Assembly: GCF_029714305.1 (NCBI RefSeq)
Contig: NZ_CP121647.1
Span: 2,996,501 to 3,060,500 of the forward strand
Origin: Bradyrhizobium sp. CB3481
Lineage (GTDB): Bacteria; Pseudomonadota; Alphaproteobacteria; Rhizobiales; Xanthobacteraceae
Reading direction: 5' to 3'
Length of the DNA stretch: 64,000 bases
Shown: positions 8,277 through 17,837 of the stretch, piece by piece
Layout: every line of letters starts with the position of its first letter
Numbering within the stretch: the first letter of the stretch is position 1
The notes under the pieces: generated by a model
The model's input: only the letters and a program-made list of their open reading frames with translations
Told to the model about the DNA's origin: nothing
Databases searched by the model: none
Program-made: the position numbers and the translations under genes

Positions 8277-9650
8277 TCAAACGATCTTGAAGTGAGCCAT
8301 CGCGATGATCGCGAGCGTCACGGTGATGGCGCCGCCAATCCGGGTCGCGACCTGTGCGAACGGCATCAATTCCATCCGTTCTGCCGCGGTCAGGATCATG
8401 ACGTCGCCGGTGCCGCCGAGGCCGCTGTGGCAGGCGTTCACGATCGCGGCTTCGATCGGATACATCTTCAGCCATTTGCCGACGTAGAAGCCGGTCGCGG
8501 TCAGGGTCAGCACGGTCGCGACGATCGTGACCAGGTTGGCCGGGTGAAACGCCTCGACCAGCTCATGCCAGGGCGTGAGCGCAACCGCCGTAGAAAACAG
8601 CAGCGGGTAGGTGACGGCGGTGACGAAGAAGCGGAACACGACGCGCGCGCCTTCCTCAAGCCCAGCCGGCACGGCGCGGAGCAGCTTGACCAGCACCACG
8701 AGGAACAGCATGGCGACGGGGGCGGGCAGGCCAATCAGGCTGTGGATCAGCGTGCCGAAAACGTAGATCGCGATGCCGGTGATTCCGCCGGCCGCGACGG
8801 TGGCGACATCGATGCTCGTGACGCCCGAATGGACCCTATCATCCTTGTCGTTGGCCGCATCGTTTCCGGCCGGCTGGAGTTCACCATTTCCGGTGAGCTC
8901 GGGACGGCATCTTCCCAGCGAATTCAGGGCGCCGCAACAGATGATCGCGATCAGATTACCGAAGAACACCAGCGGCAGAATCTGGCCGAGCATGGTCCCC
9001 TGACCGAAACCGAGCGCCTCGGCATAACCGATCGACAGCGGAATGGCGCCTTCGCCGACGCCGCCAGCCATCACCGGCACGACCACATAGAGAATCGAGC
9101 GCCAGAAGCCAATGCCGCAGATCCAGCCGACCGCGCCACCAACCGCCAGTGCGGCGACCGAACCGGTGGTGAGCGGGATGAAGATCTTGACAAACCCCTG
9201 AATGAGGAAGCGGCGGTCCATACTCAGGATCGACCCCACCACGATAGCAGTGATGAAAAGATAGATGAAGTTGGTCGACTTGGTGAACATCGTGACCTGC
9301 TGCACAAGCGGGACCGGCAGAAGCTCATGTGCCACCAGGAACGACGGCAGAAAGATCGTCACCAGGGACGAGCCGCCGATGACGTTCAGGATGGGTATCC
9401 GGAGCCCAATCTCGGCGCAGGTGAAGCCGCCGAAGACGAGAACGGCGATCATGACGGTCACTTCACCGGAAATCTTGCCTTTAATCGAAAATGCCGCGAT
9501 CAGGGCGAGAAGGACTAGGTAGATCGGCAAGGGGATGATGCCGACCCTGATCTCCATCAGCCGCTGAAAGACATTCGGTTCGCGCTTCTCGGTCGGCGGG
9601 GCGCCAACCTTCGCCGGGTGGACCGGGCCTGCAACCGCATTGGTAGTCAT
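8277..9650 (-). CDS. 2-hydroxycarboxylate transporter family symporter (CitS/MleP/CimH-like)
   Basis: 457 residues, very hydrophobic, with two inverted halves each holding the reentrant-loop signature of the 2HCT family: VMAGGVGEGAIPLSIGYAEA and HSGLGGTGDVMILTAAERM. Other typical parts are TCAEIGLRIPILNVIGG and MFTKSTNFIYLFITAIVVGS. These proteins are Na+ or H+ symporters (or exchangers) for citrate, malate and similar 2-hydroxy acids. It is the first gene of the minus-strand cluster, divergent from lysR, so it probably brings in the substrate that the CoA-transferase and lyase then break down. Confidence 0.92.
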   Translation of the reverse strand: MTTNAVAGPVHPAKVGAPPTEKREPNVFQRLMEIRVGIIPLPIYLVLLALIAAFSIKGKISGEVTVMIAVLVFGGFTCAEIGLRIPILNVIGGSSLVTIFLPSFLVAHELLPVPLVQQVTMFTKSTNFIYLFITAIVVGSILSMDRRFLIQGFVKIFIPLTTGSVAALAVGGAVGWICGIGFWRSILYVVVPVMAGGVGEGAIPLSIGYAEALGFGQGTMLGQILPLVFFGNLIAIICCGALNSLGRCRPELTGNGELQPAGNDAANDKDDRVHSGVTSIDVATVAAGGITGIAIYVFGTLIHSLIGLPAPVAMLFLVVLVKLLRAVPAGLEEGARVVFRFFVTAVTYPLLFSTAVALTPWHELVEAFHPANLVTIVATVLTLTATGFYVGKWLKMYPIEAAIVNACHSGLGGTGDVMILTAAERMELMPFAQVATRIGGAITVTLAIIAMAHFKIV

Positions 9651-9728
9651 AGTTCGCTCCCTAGCTGGTCATTGCTGCGCCCGGTTGTGGACCCGGCCGT
9701 CGTGGAACCACCTTGCAGGGACGACGAG

Positions 9729-9745
9729 ATTGCGTAAAATGCAAT
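9729..9745. promoter_or_regulatory. Probable LysR-type operator (T-N11-A)
   Basis: ATTGCGTAAAATGCAAT is an interrupted palindrome (ATTGC-N7-GCAAT) containing TGC-N7-GCA, the T-N11-A LysR motif. It lies between the divergent transporter and lysR genes, about 80 bases from the transporter start. Confidence 0.65.
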
Positions 9746-9754
9746 AATCGCAAT

Positions 9755-9779
9755 TTTTCATGAGTAATATGCATGAAAA
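9755..9779. promoter_or_regulatory. Inverted repeat overlapping the lysR start codon
   Basis: TTTTCATG at 9755-9762 and CATGAAAA at 9772-9779 are perfect 8-base arms with a 9-base gap. The right arm contains the lysR ATG at 9773. A regulator bound here, or an RNA hairpin, would block lysR initiation, so autorepression is plausible. The site lacks the TGC/GCA core of the first operator. Confidence 0.5.
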
Positions 9780-10687
9780 TACCCATCGATGGCGTACAGG
9801 CATTCGTTCATGTCGCCGAGCTCGGCAGCTTCAATCGCGCCGCCGAGCATCTGTTCATCACGCAGACCGCGCTGACGCGGCGCATTCAGCGTCTTGAGGC
9901 TTTTGTCGACTTGCGGCTCCTGGATCGGACCACCCGCTCGACGGCATTGAGCCCGATGGGAAAGGAGTTTTTGCCGCTGGCGCGCCGCATCGTCGACGAC
10001 CTTGTCCATGGACTCGACCGGCTGCGAACGTCATCGCGGCTCGGGGTCGGCGACGTCACGGTCGCGACGCTGCAATCTGTGGCATTCCGGCAGTTGCCAT
10101 TCGCATTGCGCAGCTACGCGCGAAAATATCCAAAAAACCGTATCCATTTGCTGGAACGGTCCGGCGCGCTCGTGACGGAAGCGGTCCAACAGGGGCAGGC
10201 CGATTTCGGCATCCACATCCAGCAGGATGTCCATCCGGACCTGACCGAAGACGTGCTGATGCGGGATCCCTTTGTGCTCGTTTGTAGCCGGTCGCACCCC
10301 ACAGCCAGATTCAAGAAGGTCGCATGGGCCGATCTGAAAGGCATCGATCTGATCACGCTGGGCGGAGCTAGCGGCAATCGGCGCATAGTCGAAAGTCAAT
10401 TTGCAAAGGCGGGTTTGGACGCCCGTGGCCGCTTCGTGGTCGAGAGCACGCCAAGCGCGATCGCGCTTGCGCGAGCCAACGTCGGCGCTGCCATTCTTCC
10501 TGCCGCGATGAACGCGACGAACGTCACGACAGGGCTCATTGAGGTGCCACTCGTTGAGCCAGTGCTTTATCGTACGATTGCTCTGGTTCGGCGCAGGAAT
10601 GAAACCCTTTCTCCGGCGGCCAATTCCCTCTACGCCATGATCAAAGCACGCTTGTCGGCGGTCAAACGAAGATCAAGTGGAGAATGA
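9773..10687 (+). CDS. LysR-family transcriptional regulator
   Basis: 304 residues. The N-terminal winged helix reads VQAFVHVAELGSFNRAAEHL, then QTALTRRIQRLE and LLDRTTRS, a textbook LysR HTH. The C-terminal two-lobed effector domain follows (VTVATLQSVAFRQLP, ILPAAMNATNVTTG). It is divergent from the transporter-lyase-transferase-hydrolase cluster and likely controls it, sensing the imported acid or a CoA ester product. No clear Shine-Dalgarno precedes ATG 9773, so translation may be weak. The inverted repeat over the start is described separately. Confidence 0.92.
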   Translation: MKIPIDGVQAFVHVAELGSFNRAAEHLFITQTALTRRIQRLEAFVDLRLLDRTTRSTALSPMGKEFLPLARRIVDDLVHGLDRLRTSSRLGVGDVTVATLQSVAFRQLPFALRSYARKYPKNRIHLLERSGALVTEAVQQGQADFGIHIQQDVHPDLTEDVLMRDPFVLVCSRSHPTARFKKVAWADLKGIDLITLGGASGNRRIVESQFAKAGLDARGRFVVESTPSAIALARANVGAAILPAAMNATNVTTGLIEVPLVEPVLYRTIALVRRRNETLSPAANSLYAMIKARLSAVKRRSSGE

Positions 10688-11127
10688 CGCCCCATTTGCT
10701 GATCCTTTGCAGTCGATTGGTCGAGTCTACATTCACATAAGCTGCTCGACTGGACGCAGACCAACGCTTGTGTGCTCGAGCACATCCGAGTGCAACCCAA
10801 AGCAAACTTGCGGCGAGAACGGGCCTTCATCGGCTGTGCTGCACCACGAAACATGCCTTCGAAGGGCACGCTCCATACTACCAATCGCGGAACAACTCTT
10901 TCCACGACTCGCAAGAATGGCGCGTAAAAGGCGGCGTCTGGCGGGCTATCAAAGCGCTGCTAGGCCGGTTACGCTGCTCGCCGATAAGAAAACAGGGCTT
11001 TGGAAATAGTAGGTTTGGCGATGTAGCGGACCTCCGCTACCACGTATGACCCACTATTATGGTGGGCCTCCGGAAAGAGCCCTCCGCTGACCAGTGCGGC
11101 CAGCTTTAACCTCGACCTCGAAGCCTC
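10688..11127. other. Intergenic region, nothing recognised
   Basis: No frame here has coding character or a recognisable motif. It marks the change from the intact catabolic cluster to decayed mobile DNA. Confidence 0.5.
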
Positions 11128-12400
11128 CTAAGGGCCTTTCGGGTGGATGATGACACTGTGCACCAGCGACCTGAAGTCGGCGACCAACGGGCCGCGGTCA
11201 TCCCCCGCGCTTGCGTGCCTTGCTATCGTGTCGGCAAGCGCATTGACAGTCTCGATGTAGCAGTCCAGCGTTGCCGGATGCAGTGAGATGGGGATAGGGG
11301 CCTCTTCGAGGGCAGCCAGTTCCGCCTCGAGGCGCAACCGCTCTTGCTTCAGCTCGGCGATCCGTTGCTTGGCATCCTCCTCGGAAATCACGTACCTGAT
11401 CACGAGATCGATGTAGCGCTGACGCTCGCCTTCGATCCGGTCACGTTTCGCCTCCAGCCGCAGGCGCTCCGAGGAAGCGTTCCCCGCAAGCCGCACTCGC
11501 TCACCGTTGTAGTTGCGGACGTAAGTCTCGATGCCCGTGGGCCCTTCAACTCCTCGACCATGCCGCTGAGCACAAGTCTTTCGATATCGCGCAGGTAGAT
11601 GATCCTGCGATTCGAGCAACTGCCACTCTCGCGCACAGCTGAGCAACGAATCCTGGTCTTTCCGGTCTTGCAGCGGTCGTGAACTGGCATATCTGATCCG
11701 CAACAACCGCACCGAAGAAGACCGACAGGAGATGGGGCGCCCGTCGCTACATGTGTCGCCAAATGCCCTTTCTCAGTCGTCAAAGTGTGCGCCTGCTCCC
11801 AAACGGACTGTTCGACGATCCGCAGTTGAGGCACATCAATCTCTGCCACTCCTCACGAGGGTTTGGGCGAGACAATCGTTTGCCTGTATCGGGATTCCTC
11901 ACCATCCGGACCTTGTTCCAGACAATACGGCCAGCATAGAGCTCATTGAAGATGAGCCCCGTCCCGCGTTTGGCGTGGCCGTTGATCGTCGACGCATTCC
12001 ATTGCCGCCATCGCGGTGGATGGATATTTTCCCGATTGAGATCCTGCGCGATCTCTCGGGGCCTGCAGTCCCACTGCGTATGCTGCAAAAAATCCCCCGG
12101 ATGATCGTAGCTTCGTCTTACGATTTCGAGCTCGCCGGGTTTGCCAGGTACCGCTCGATATCCGTAGCACGCCCTCCCGCATGTCGGCCATCGCGTATCA
12201 CCGGCCATGCCACGGCGGACCTTCTTCGCGCCGTCCTCGCGTTGCATCTGTCCGACGAGGCCGCGGATCCCAATCAAGATTGAGTCCGCAGTGCCATCGT
12301 GGACGGCCTGGATCTCGATTCCTTGGAAAGACAACTTTTGTGGATCCCGGCCAGGTCGTCCATATCACGTGAGAGCCGGTCCAATGCCTCTAGCTACACC
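11128..12400 (-). pseudogene. Decayed serine site-specific recombinase
   Basis: Pieces in different minus-strand frames join into a recombinase. From 5' to 3' they are LDRLSRDMDDLAGIH, then LSFQGIEIQAVHDG and LIGIRGLVGQMQREDGAKKV, then GRAYGYRAVPGKPGELEIV (end of the catalytic domain), then GLIFNELYAGRIVWNKVRMV (recombinase domain). A zinc-ribbon, LLRCGCCGSDMPVHD...RCSA...CSNRRII, is followed by a coiled coil (RDRIEGERQRYIDL, EEDAKQRIAELKQERLRLE). At least three frameshifts separate these parts. The N-terminal catalytic serine region is not recognisable beyond about 12400. It is a separate, older recombinase from the one at 15-17 kb. Confidence 0.8.
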
Positions 12401-13681
12401 ATTGTGGGTATGGTCGTAAGACGGCTTGGCGCGCACGGGATGTGGGCGCACTTCTGTCTGAAAGCGGACGCGCCTGATCCCTAAAGCCTGCCAAGCTGTT
12501 TTGGCGCGCGACATTGCGTCCCGAACAACCGCTAGCGTTCTGCTGCATTCCCATTGGCCGAATCCTGCTTCGCCCATGAGAAAAGTCCACGAGCGGTATG
12601 CCACTCCATAATCCGCTTTCCCATCATGTTCCTGTCTTCCTGCCTTGCAGCACGTGCTCGACCGCGCGCAGCGTTCGCATAGCGGCCAGTGACAGCCTCC
12701 TCACTTGCCGCTGCAATCGACCAACGCCAGCAGCGGTTCGGTACGCGGGTCGCGAGATAAGTGCGGCCGGTTCCGATAGCTCGCGTACCTCTGTAGGCGC
12801 TTCTGTCCATAAAGGTACGTAAGCTCACTGTCGTTGTCGCTGGGGTGACCTTATAACAATAGTGAGATTGAAGCAGATTTGGCCAGCTTCCCAACCGGGC
12901 AGCGGCGGCCCTGCGGCAGGTCAGATCGCCGATCGGATGCTATAGTTGCTGAAACTCTTCGTGGTGCGTTTGACCCTGCGCAACATGTGACTGCAGCACC
13001 AGTTGCGAGTCTGTCTCGGCCTATATTGCTGCCGGAGTTGGCCGGACGTGCACATGCCCTTTCTGTCGAAAAGCAAACGCGCGGCTTGTCTCAAATCCGG
13101 CAACCTGTTGCAAACGCCACCTTGCGCAGGAAAACTCGAAGCAACTCGCATTGCTAGCGCTCGCCTAAATCGCGCAGGGTGAGAAGCCGCCTAAATCGCG
13201 CCAAACAATCACGAGTGCCTTTGAGTCTTGACGTGCCAAGCTGCCTTGCTGTTGCTGGCCCGACATTCCGGGCGGAGCTTCCCGCTTGCCCGTTTCACAC
13301 CGACCGATTCTGCCATGCGTACGAACGGCGCTCGACGTTGATCTCGCGCGGGATCGCATACCAACCGGAAAACTGATCTCGGAAGCAAAGCTGGCGCACA
13401 ACCACTTGCGCGCATCAGCCTTTTGACGAGGCCCGTTGCCACGGGAATTGCGGTGGCGATAACCAACGTCAGGTCGATCTGAACGATAAACGCGCGCTTC
13501 GCGCGGCACAATTGACATCAAGGGCTGGGTCAACGGCGAGCCGCTGCACGCGCTACATAACGCCACAATTCAACTAAAATGAAAGTCCTCAACGGGAAGG
13601 TGATTGAAACGATGTTCAGCCGGAGAGGGGATAAGGCTTGTATAGCTTCTCGAACAAACTGTTGCAAACCACATAACGCGC
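12401..13681. other. Unassigned decayed DNA
   Basis: Many short open frames occur on both strands without homology I can recognise. The left edge probably holds the eroded 5' end of the recombinase relic. I see no RNA gene or repeat in it. Confidence 0.4.
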
Positions 13682-13882
13682 ATGCCGAAGGTCGTCACGC
13701 GCGACCTCGCTCTGCTTGAGCTTTGTGATCTCTTCGAAAGGGACGATTTCAACGCTTATCCTGTTGAAGAAAATTTGCAAGTCATCAGCGTGGTTTCAAA
13801 GCTTGAGGTCCTGGCGAGGTTTGCCTTGACCCACAGTCACATCATGCCGCGCTATGAGGATTTGATGAAAATTGACATTTAG
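13682..13882 (+). CDS. Small hypothetical protein or gene fragment
   Basis: 66 residues beginning MPKVVTRDLALLELCDLFER and ending LTHSHIMPRYEDLMKIDI. Composition looks like real helical protein, unlike the surrounding frames. The frame is open upstream of the ATG, so it may be the C-terminal piece of a larger gene lost on the left. It ends 65 bases before the IS3 left terminus. I do not recognise a family. Confidence 0.4.
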   Translation: MPKVVTRDLALLELCDLFERDDFNAYPVEENLQVISVVSKLEVLARFALTHSHIMPRYEDLMKIDI

Positions 13883-14004
13883 GGACATGATGGCGCCAGA
13901 GTTCATTCATGTTGGAAGAGCCGGTCCCAGAATTCTGCACAGGGCGATAAGTGGAGTTTCTGCCTGACAGCGGGCACGCTAGTGCCTGCGAATCAGGAGC
14001 GACG

Positions 14005-14314
14005 ATGAGCAGACGAGCACGCCGGAATCACACACCGGCTTTCAAGGCCAAGGTGGCGCTTGCCGCCGTCAAGGGCGATCGAACCGTTGCGCAGCTTGCC
14101 AAGCAGTTCGATGTCCACCCCAATCAGGTCACGACGTGGAAGGCTCAGCTTGAAAGCAAAGCTGCCGATGCGTTCGGTGCCGGCGGGCGCCGGGGCGGAG
14201 CAACCGACGATCGACGTGAAGTCGCTGCACGCCAAGATCGGGGAGCTGACGCTGGAGAACGATTTTTTAGAAGGAGCGCTCACCAAGGCGGGATTGCTGA
14301 GCGCAAAGCGATGA
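14005..14314 (+). pseudogene. IS3-family orfA (HTH transposase subunit), frameshifted
   Basis: Starts MSRRARRNHTPAFKAKVALA with the helix-turn-helix RTVAQLAKQFDVHPNQVTTW, typical of IS3 OrfA. The frame then shifts in a G/C-rich stretch near 14188. The proper C-terminus lies in the next frame: PTIDVKSLHAKIGELTLEND, FLEGALTKAGLLSAKR, a leucine-zipper-like helix ending at TGA 14312-14314. Removing one C at about 14188 would join the frames. The stop overlaps the orfB ATG at 14311, as expected for programmed -1 frameshifting. Confidence 0.8.
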
Positions 14315-15029
14315 TCGACCGCAAGCACGATCTGTCGATCACCAGGCAGGCGGAAGTTTTGCAGATCAGCCGCGGCAGCGTTTATTACCTGCCGCGCCCG
14401 GTGCCGGACGCCGATCTCGCGATCATGCGGCATCTCGACCGGTTACATCTGGAGTTCCCTTTCGCCGGTTCGCGTATGTTGCGCGGCCTGCTGGCTGCCG
14501 AGGGGTGCAAGATCGGCCGCCGGCATGTGAAGACGCTGATGAAGCGGATGGGGATAGAGGCGCTCTTTCGCCGTCGTCGCACCACCAAGCCCGAGCCCGG
14601 CCACAAGATCTATCCATACCTGCTGCGTGGCATGGCGATCACGCGACCGAACCAGGTCTGGGCCATGGACATCACCTATATCCCCATGGAGCACGGGTTC
14701 GTTTACCTCGCTGTGGTGCTCGATTGGGCGACCCGTCGGGTCTTGTCCTGGCGGTTGTCGATCACGATGGAAGCAGCCTTCTGCGTCGAGACACTGGAGG
14801 ATGCCATGGCTCGTTACGGCAAGCCGGAAATCTTCAACACGGACCAAGGCTCGCAGTTCACCGGGGCAGCCTTCACCGGCGTTCTCGCCGACAACGGCAT
14901 CGCCATCAGCATGGACGGCAAGGGCGCCTGGCGGGACAACGTCTTCGTCGAGCGGCTATGGCGCAGCGTCAAATACGAGGAGGTCTACCTGCGAGCTTAC
15001 GAAACTGTCGGCGAGGCTCGCAGCTCGAT

Positions 15030-15075
15030 CGGTCGATACCTCGACTTCTACAACTGCGCATCAGAACACCCATCT
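15030..15075. other. attL of the large-serine-recombinase element
   Basis: IS3 sequence ends in CGACTTCTACAA. The element starts CTGCGCATCAGAACACCCAT. TACAA at 15049-15053 is the shared core. The element-side arm is an imperfect inverted match to the arm at attR (common block AGAAC-N-CCCA). Confidence 0.75.
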
Positions 15076-17144
15076 GTCTAGTTGTTGAAGAGAAGAGAGT
15101 TTGCTGATTGGGATGCGATTTTGTGGGGTATCTTGGGTTCTGTCGCGCTCGTTCGGCGATAGATTGAGCAGCAGTTGTTATCAGCTCGGTGCGGGCGAAG
15201 ATCCATGGGCCGTCCGAGAGCGGATGGATGGCTGCGATCTCGCCGGCTCCAGCGGCGAGCCGGAGCGTCTTGGGCGCAATCTTTAGGAGCTTTGCCGCGT
15301 TGCTCAGGTTTAGCCAGGGCTCGATCCCGTCCTCGGCGGGCTTGAACACCGGGATGTGATAGTTCGAGCGCATCGAGGTGACACGCTCGCGCGTCCAGCG
15401 ATGACCGTTACCGGTCTTGAGGCCGTTGCGGTTGAGGAGGCCGGCGATCAGATCGTCATTGGCGATCAGCACCAGTTGGCGCACAGCTTCGATGATGCTG
15501 GCGGAGGTGCTGTTACGCTGCCCGCGCCGGCGCTTGGGCAGGCGTATCTCGCTGTGAACGCCGCCGACCCAGTGGATGATGAGGACAATCTCGGAGGCCA
15601 TCGTCGATATCGGCCACGACCTCATGGATGAGGGTGCGCACAATCCGCTTCTTGAGGCGCGCATCCGTCGTCGGCGCATCCCAGACCGTTTTGAGGTTCG
15701 AGGCCAGAACGCCGAGCGACGCTGGATCAGCAATGGGGGTGGGCGTCGCCGCCTCATGCATGGCGATCTTGCCCTCGACCTCCGCCGCGTGAGCAAGCGC
15801 CCTGTTCCAGCGCGCTTCAAGCTCGCCCGCCACCAGCCGGTTCGCGGGATCAGCGGCATCGTATTGCCGGAAGGCCCGGTCGACGGCATAGCGCGCCGCT
15901 TCGAGGTCGCGACTGAGAGCCTCGCGCACCTGATCCCGCCGTTCGCTGGCCTCGTTGGCGGCAGCGGTCGCAGCGGCGATAGCGCCCGGACCGACGATCC
16001 CAAGCAGTGCTTCCTCGATTGCATCATCGACGCGCAGTCCGCCGAAGCCGATGCAGTGAGGGCCGCCATTGTCCATCCAGGCGCGGCTGCAGCTGTAGCG
16101 CGGGATATGGTGCTTCATGCCGGAGTACCGGAGTGTGAGCTTGCGACCGCAGCGCTTGCAGCGGATCAGACCGGCCAGCAGCGCGTCACCGTGCTTGGGC
16201 GCGCCGTGATGCCGACCGGTGGGAACGTTGCTGCTAACCATGGTGCGGATCGCCTCGAACCTCTCCCAGCTCACGTACCCATCGTGGGTGTTGGGCTTTA
16301 GCGCCAACCATTCGTTCCGCGCCTTGCGGCGGATCTTCACGCTCACGCCCTCGGCGCCGTATCCCGCCGCCACAGCCGTCTTACCATAGGCATAGGCGCC
16401 GCCGTAGACCGGGTTCTCAATGATCCGGTGGATGGCGGAGTAGCTCGGTCGCCGCCAGGCCGTGTCGCCGTTGGTCTGCTTCACCGGCAGATCGAGATTG
16501 TACTCGTGGAGCCAGCAGAGCGCCTGTCGCGCGCTGCCCAGCTCCTCGACCTTGTCGAACACCAGCTTGATCGCTTCCTGGACACGCCGATCCGGATCCT
16601 TCTCATAACGGTCGCCGGACTTCACGAAGCCCACCGGCGCTGCCACAACCAACTCGCCCCGGCGCGCCTTCTCGTAGCGGGCCGAGAGCGAGCGCTGGCG
16701 CAACAGATCCAGCTCGTACTCGTTGAGGCTGCCCTTGAGCCCGAGCAACAGGCGGTCGTTGCCGTGCCTTGGCGCATAGATGGTCTCCTGATCGACCAGA
16801 ACGGTATCGACCACACGGCACATCTCGATGAGTTGCTGCCAATCCCGGCTGTTGCGAGCGAAGCGCGAGACCTCGCGGGCGCAAACCGCGCCAACCTTAC
16901 CGAGACAGACCTCCGCCACCATTCGCTCGAAGCCTGCGCGTTGTACCCCGCCGGCGGCTGACCGACCGAGATCATCATCGATCACTTCGATCTCGGACCA
17001 CCCGAACGCCGTCAGCCGGTCTCGCATGGCGTATTGCAACGCGCTGCTCTCGCGATTGTGCAACACCTGATGCGCTGAGGATTGACGCACGTAAAGAATT
17101 GCCTTGCGCGCGAGATGATGAGGCCTGACTTTGTCAGAGATCAT
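15054..17144 (-). pseudogene. Large serine recombinase, single frameshift near the C-terminus
   Basis: From ATG 17144 the protein opens with the resolvase core: [20 protein letters not shown] (catalytic Ser about residue 22), [20 protein letters not shown] and [18 protein letters not shown] recombinase domain ([20 protein letters not shown]), a zinc ribbon ([13 protein letters not shown]...[19 protein letters not shown]) and a coiled-coil region follow. At about 15598 the frame slips. The true continuation [40 protein letters not shown] and AAKLLKIAPKTLRLA lies in the neighbouring frame and runs to the left att site without a stop. In this integrated copy that frame reads on into IS3 DNA to 14969. 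Start overlaps the 79-residue gene by 11 bases. Confidence 0.85.
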
Positions 17145-17373
17145 GACCGACCTCCTTCGCGCGCGGCGTTGCCGTCGCCGCAGCGTAGTCGAGGATCAAT
17201 TGCGTCATCAGGCTCGTGAGGGCCGCCCGCGCTTCTGCCGGCAGCTCCGACCATGCCGGCGCGCCGATGGCGCTGTTCAACAGGCCGCTCCCGAACAGAT
17301 CCATCTGCTGCTGCGACCGCGGTTTTTGATTGTGTCGGTATCCGCTCCCTGGCATTACCGTCTGGCGTGACAT
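17134..17373 (-). CDS. Small protein encoded just upstream of the recombinase
   Basis: 79 residues, [20 protein letters not shown], then [20 protein letters not shown] and [20 protein letters not shown]. Its 3' end overlaps the recombinase start by 11 bases, so the two are translationally coupled. I recall similar short ORFs (a QQ.DLF motif followed by LP.E....L..L...L) preceding recombinases in rhizobia. Function is unknown; an accessory or directionality role is possible. Confidence 0.7.
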   Translation of the reverse strand: MSRQTVMPGSGYRHNQKPRSQQQMDLFGSGLLNSAIGAPAWSELPAEARAALTSLMTQLILDYAAATATPRAKEVGHDL

Positions 17374-17733
17374 GAGTCGCTCCCCGATTCTGGTCGTGAG
17401 AGCCTTTGGATGCGCCAGAAACCAGGGCAGCTGATGGCGTTCGAGCCTTCAACGCCAGATCGAGAAGCGCAGAAAGCGCGGCAATTGCATCGATGCTAAC
17501 AAACGGCTGAGCTGTCAAAAGCTCAGCGTCAGGGCACGCCGTCCGGTCGAACATCCATGCTGGAACTTCCAGCCAACGATCTGCTTGCGACCCGTCCAGA
17601 GTGCAACGAAAAACGACATCATCAGCCTTGGAGACGGTCCCATGAACGCAAACTCGGCGACCAAACCAAGGATGATGCCGATATAGTACTTCGCGAAGAA
17701 CGGTCCTGTGGGCGTTCTCAAACGTTGTTGTAC
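17370..17733 (-). pseudogene. First ORF of the recombinase operon, cut at its 5' end by integration
   Basis: The minus strand from the right att core inward codes TFENAHRTVLREVLYRHHPW, FGRRVCVHGTVSKADDVVFR and LDGSQADRWLEVPA. A frameshift at about 17553 leads to MFDRTACPDAELLTAQPFVS and IDAIAALSALLDLALKA. No start codon exists inside the element in this orientation. In the circular form, the reading frame is supplied from the other end (MGVLMRSC). The HHP.FG and VPAWMFD-like motifs recall short proteins of the DUF5372 type found before rhizobial recombinases; that family name is from memory and uncertain. Confidence 0.6.
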
Positions 17734-17755
17734 AATGCCCGCCGACCCCATTCGA
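17705..17755. other. attR of the large-serine-recombinase element
   Basis: The element ends GTGGGCGTTCTCAAACGTTG, then TTGTACAA with the core TACAA at 17731-17735. After that, IS3 coding sequence resumes (TGCCCGCCGACCCC). Confidence 0.75.
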
Positions 17756-17837
17756 GCCTTGACGGCGCCACTCCGGATCAAGCCTACTTCAACCAACCGC
17801 CATTCCGCTTGGTGGCCTAACCCGGCAGACGCTCCAC

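Larger units (their letters stand above)
15049..17735 (-). mobile_element. Large-serine-recombinase element of about 2.68 kb inside the IS3 transposase gene
   Basis: The insert is bounded by TACAA on both sides and contains only minus-strand genes: a broken first ORF touching the right end, a 79-residue ORF, and a large serine recombinase reaching the left end. Joining the right end to the left end gives an attP-like site of about 50 bases. Its palindromic centre is GTTGTACAAC, flanked by arms that match in 12 of 20 positions when one is reverse-complemented. Joining the flanks gives an uninterrupted IS3 gene, the attB. No cargo beyond the recombination operon is visible. Confidence 0.78.
14311..17820 (+). 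pseudogene. IS3-family orfB (DDE transposase), interrupted near its end
   Basis: Begins MIDRKHDLSITRQAEVLQIS and carries the rve integrase core: QVWAMDITYIPMEHGFVYLA (first D), EIFNTDQGSQFTG (second D) and DNVFVERLWRSVKYEEVYLR (E). The frame breaks after YLDFYN at 15053. The missing tail resumes at 17731: YNARRPHSSLDGATPDQAYF, then a stop at 17820. Joining 15053 to 17736 restores one continuous frame, so the insertion was clean and precise. Transposase from this copy would lack the last 28 or so residues. Confidence 0.88.

Noticed and set aside
8292..9518. 408-codon plus-strand frame
   Set aside because: Shadow of the 2HCT transporter; highly charged, low-complexity product.
13682..13882. 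Antitoxin of a toxin-antitoxin pair
   Set aside because: No toxin-like partner next to it and the frame is open upstream, more like a fragment.
14969..16069. 366-codon minus-strand frame taken as a separate gene
   Set aside because: Its useful part is the frameshifted C-terminus of the serine recombinase; the end is read-through into IS3 DNA.
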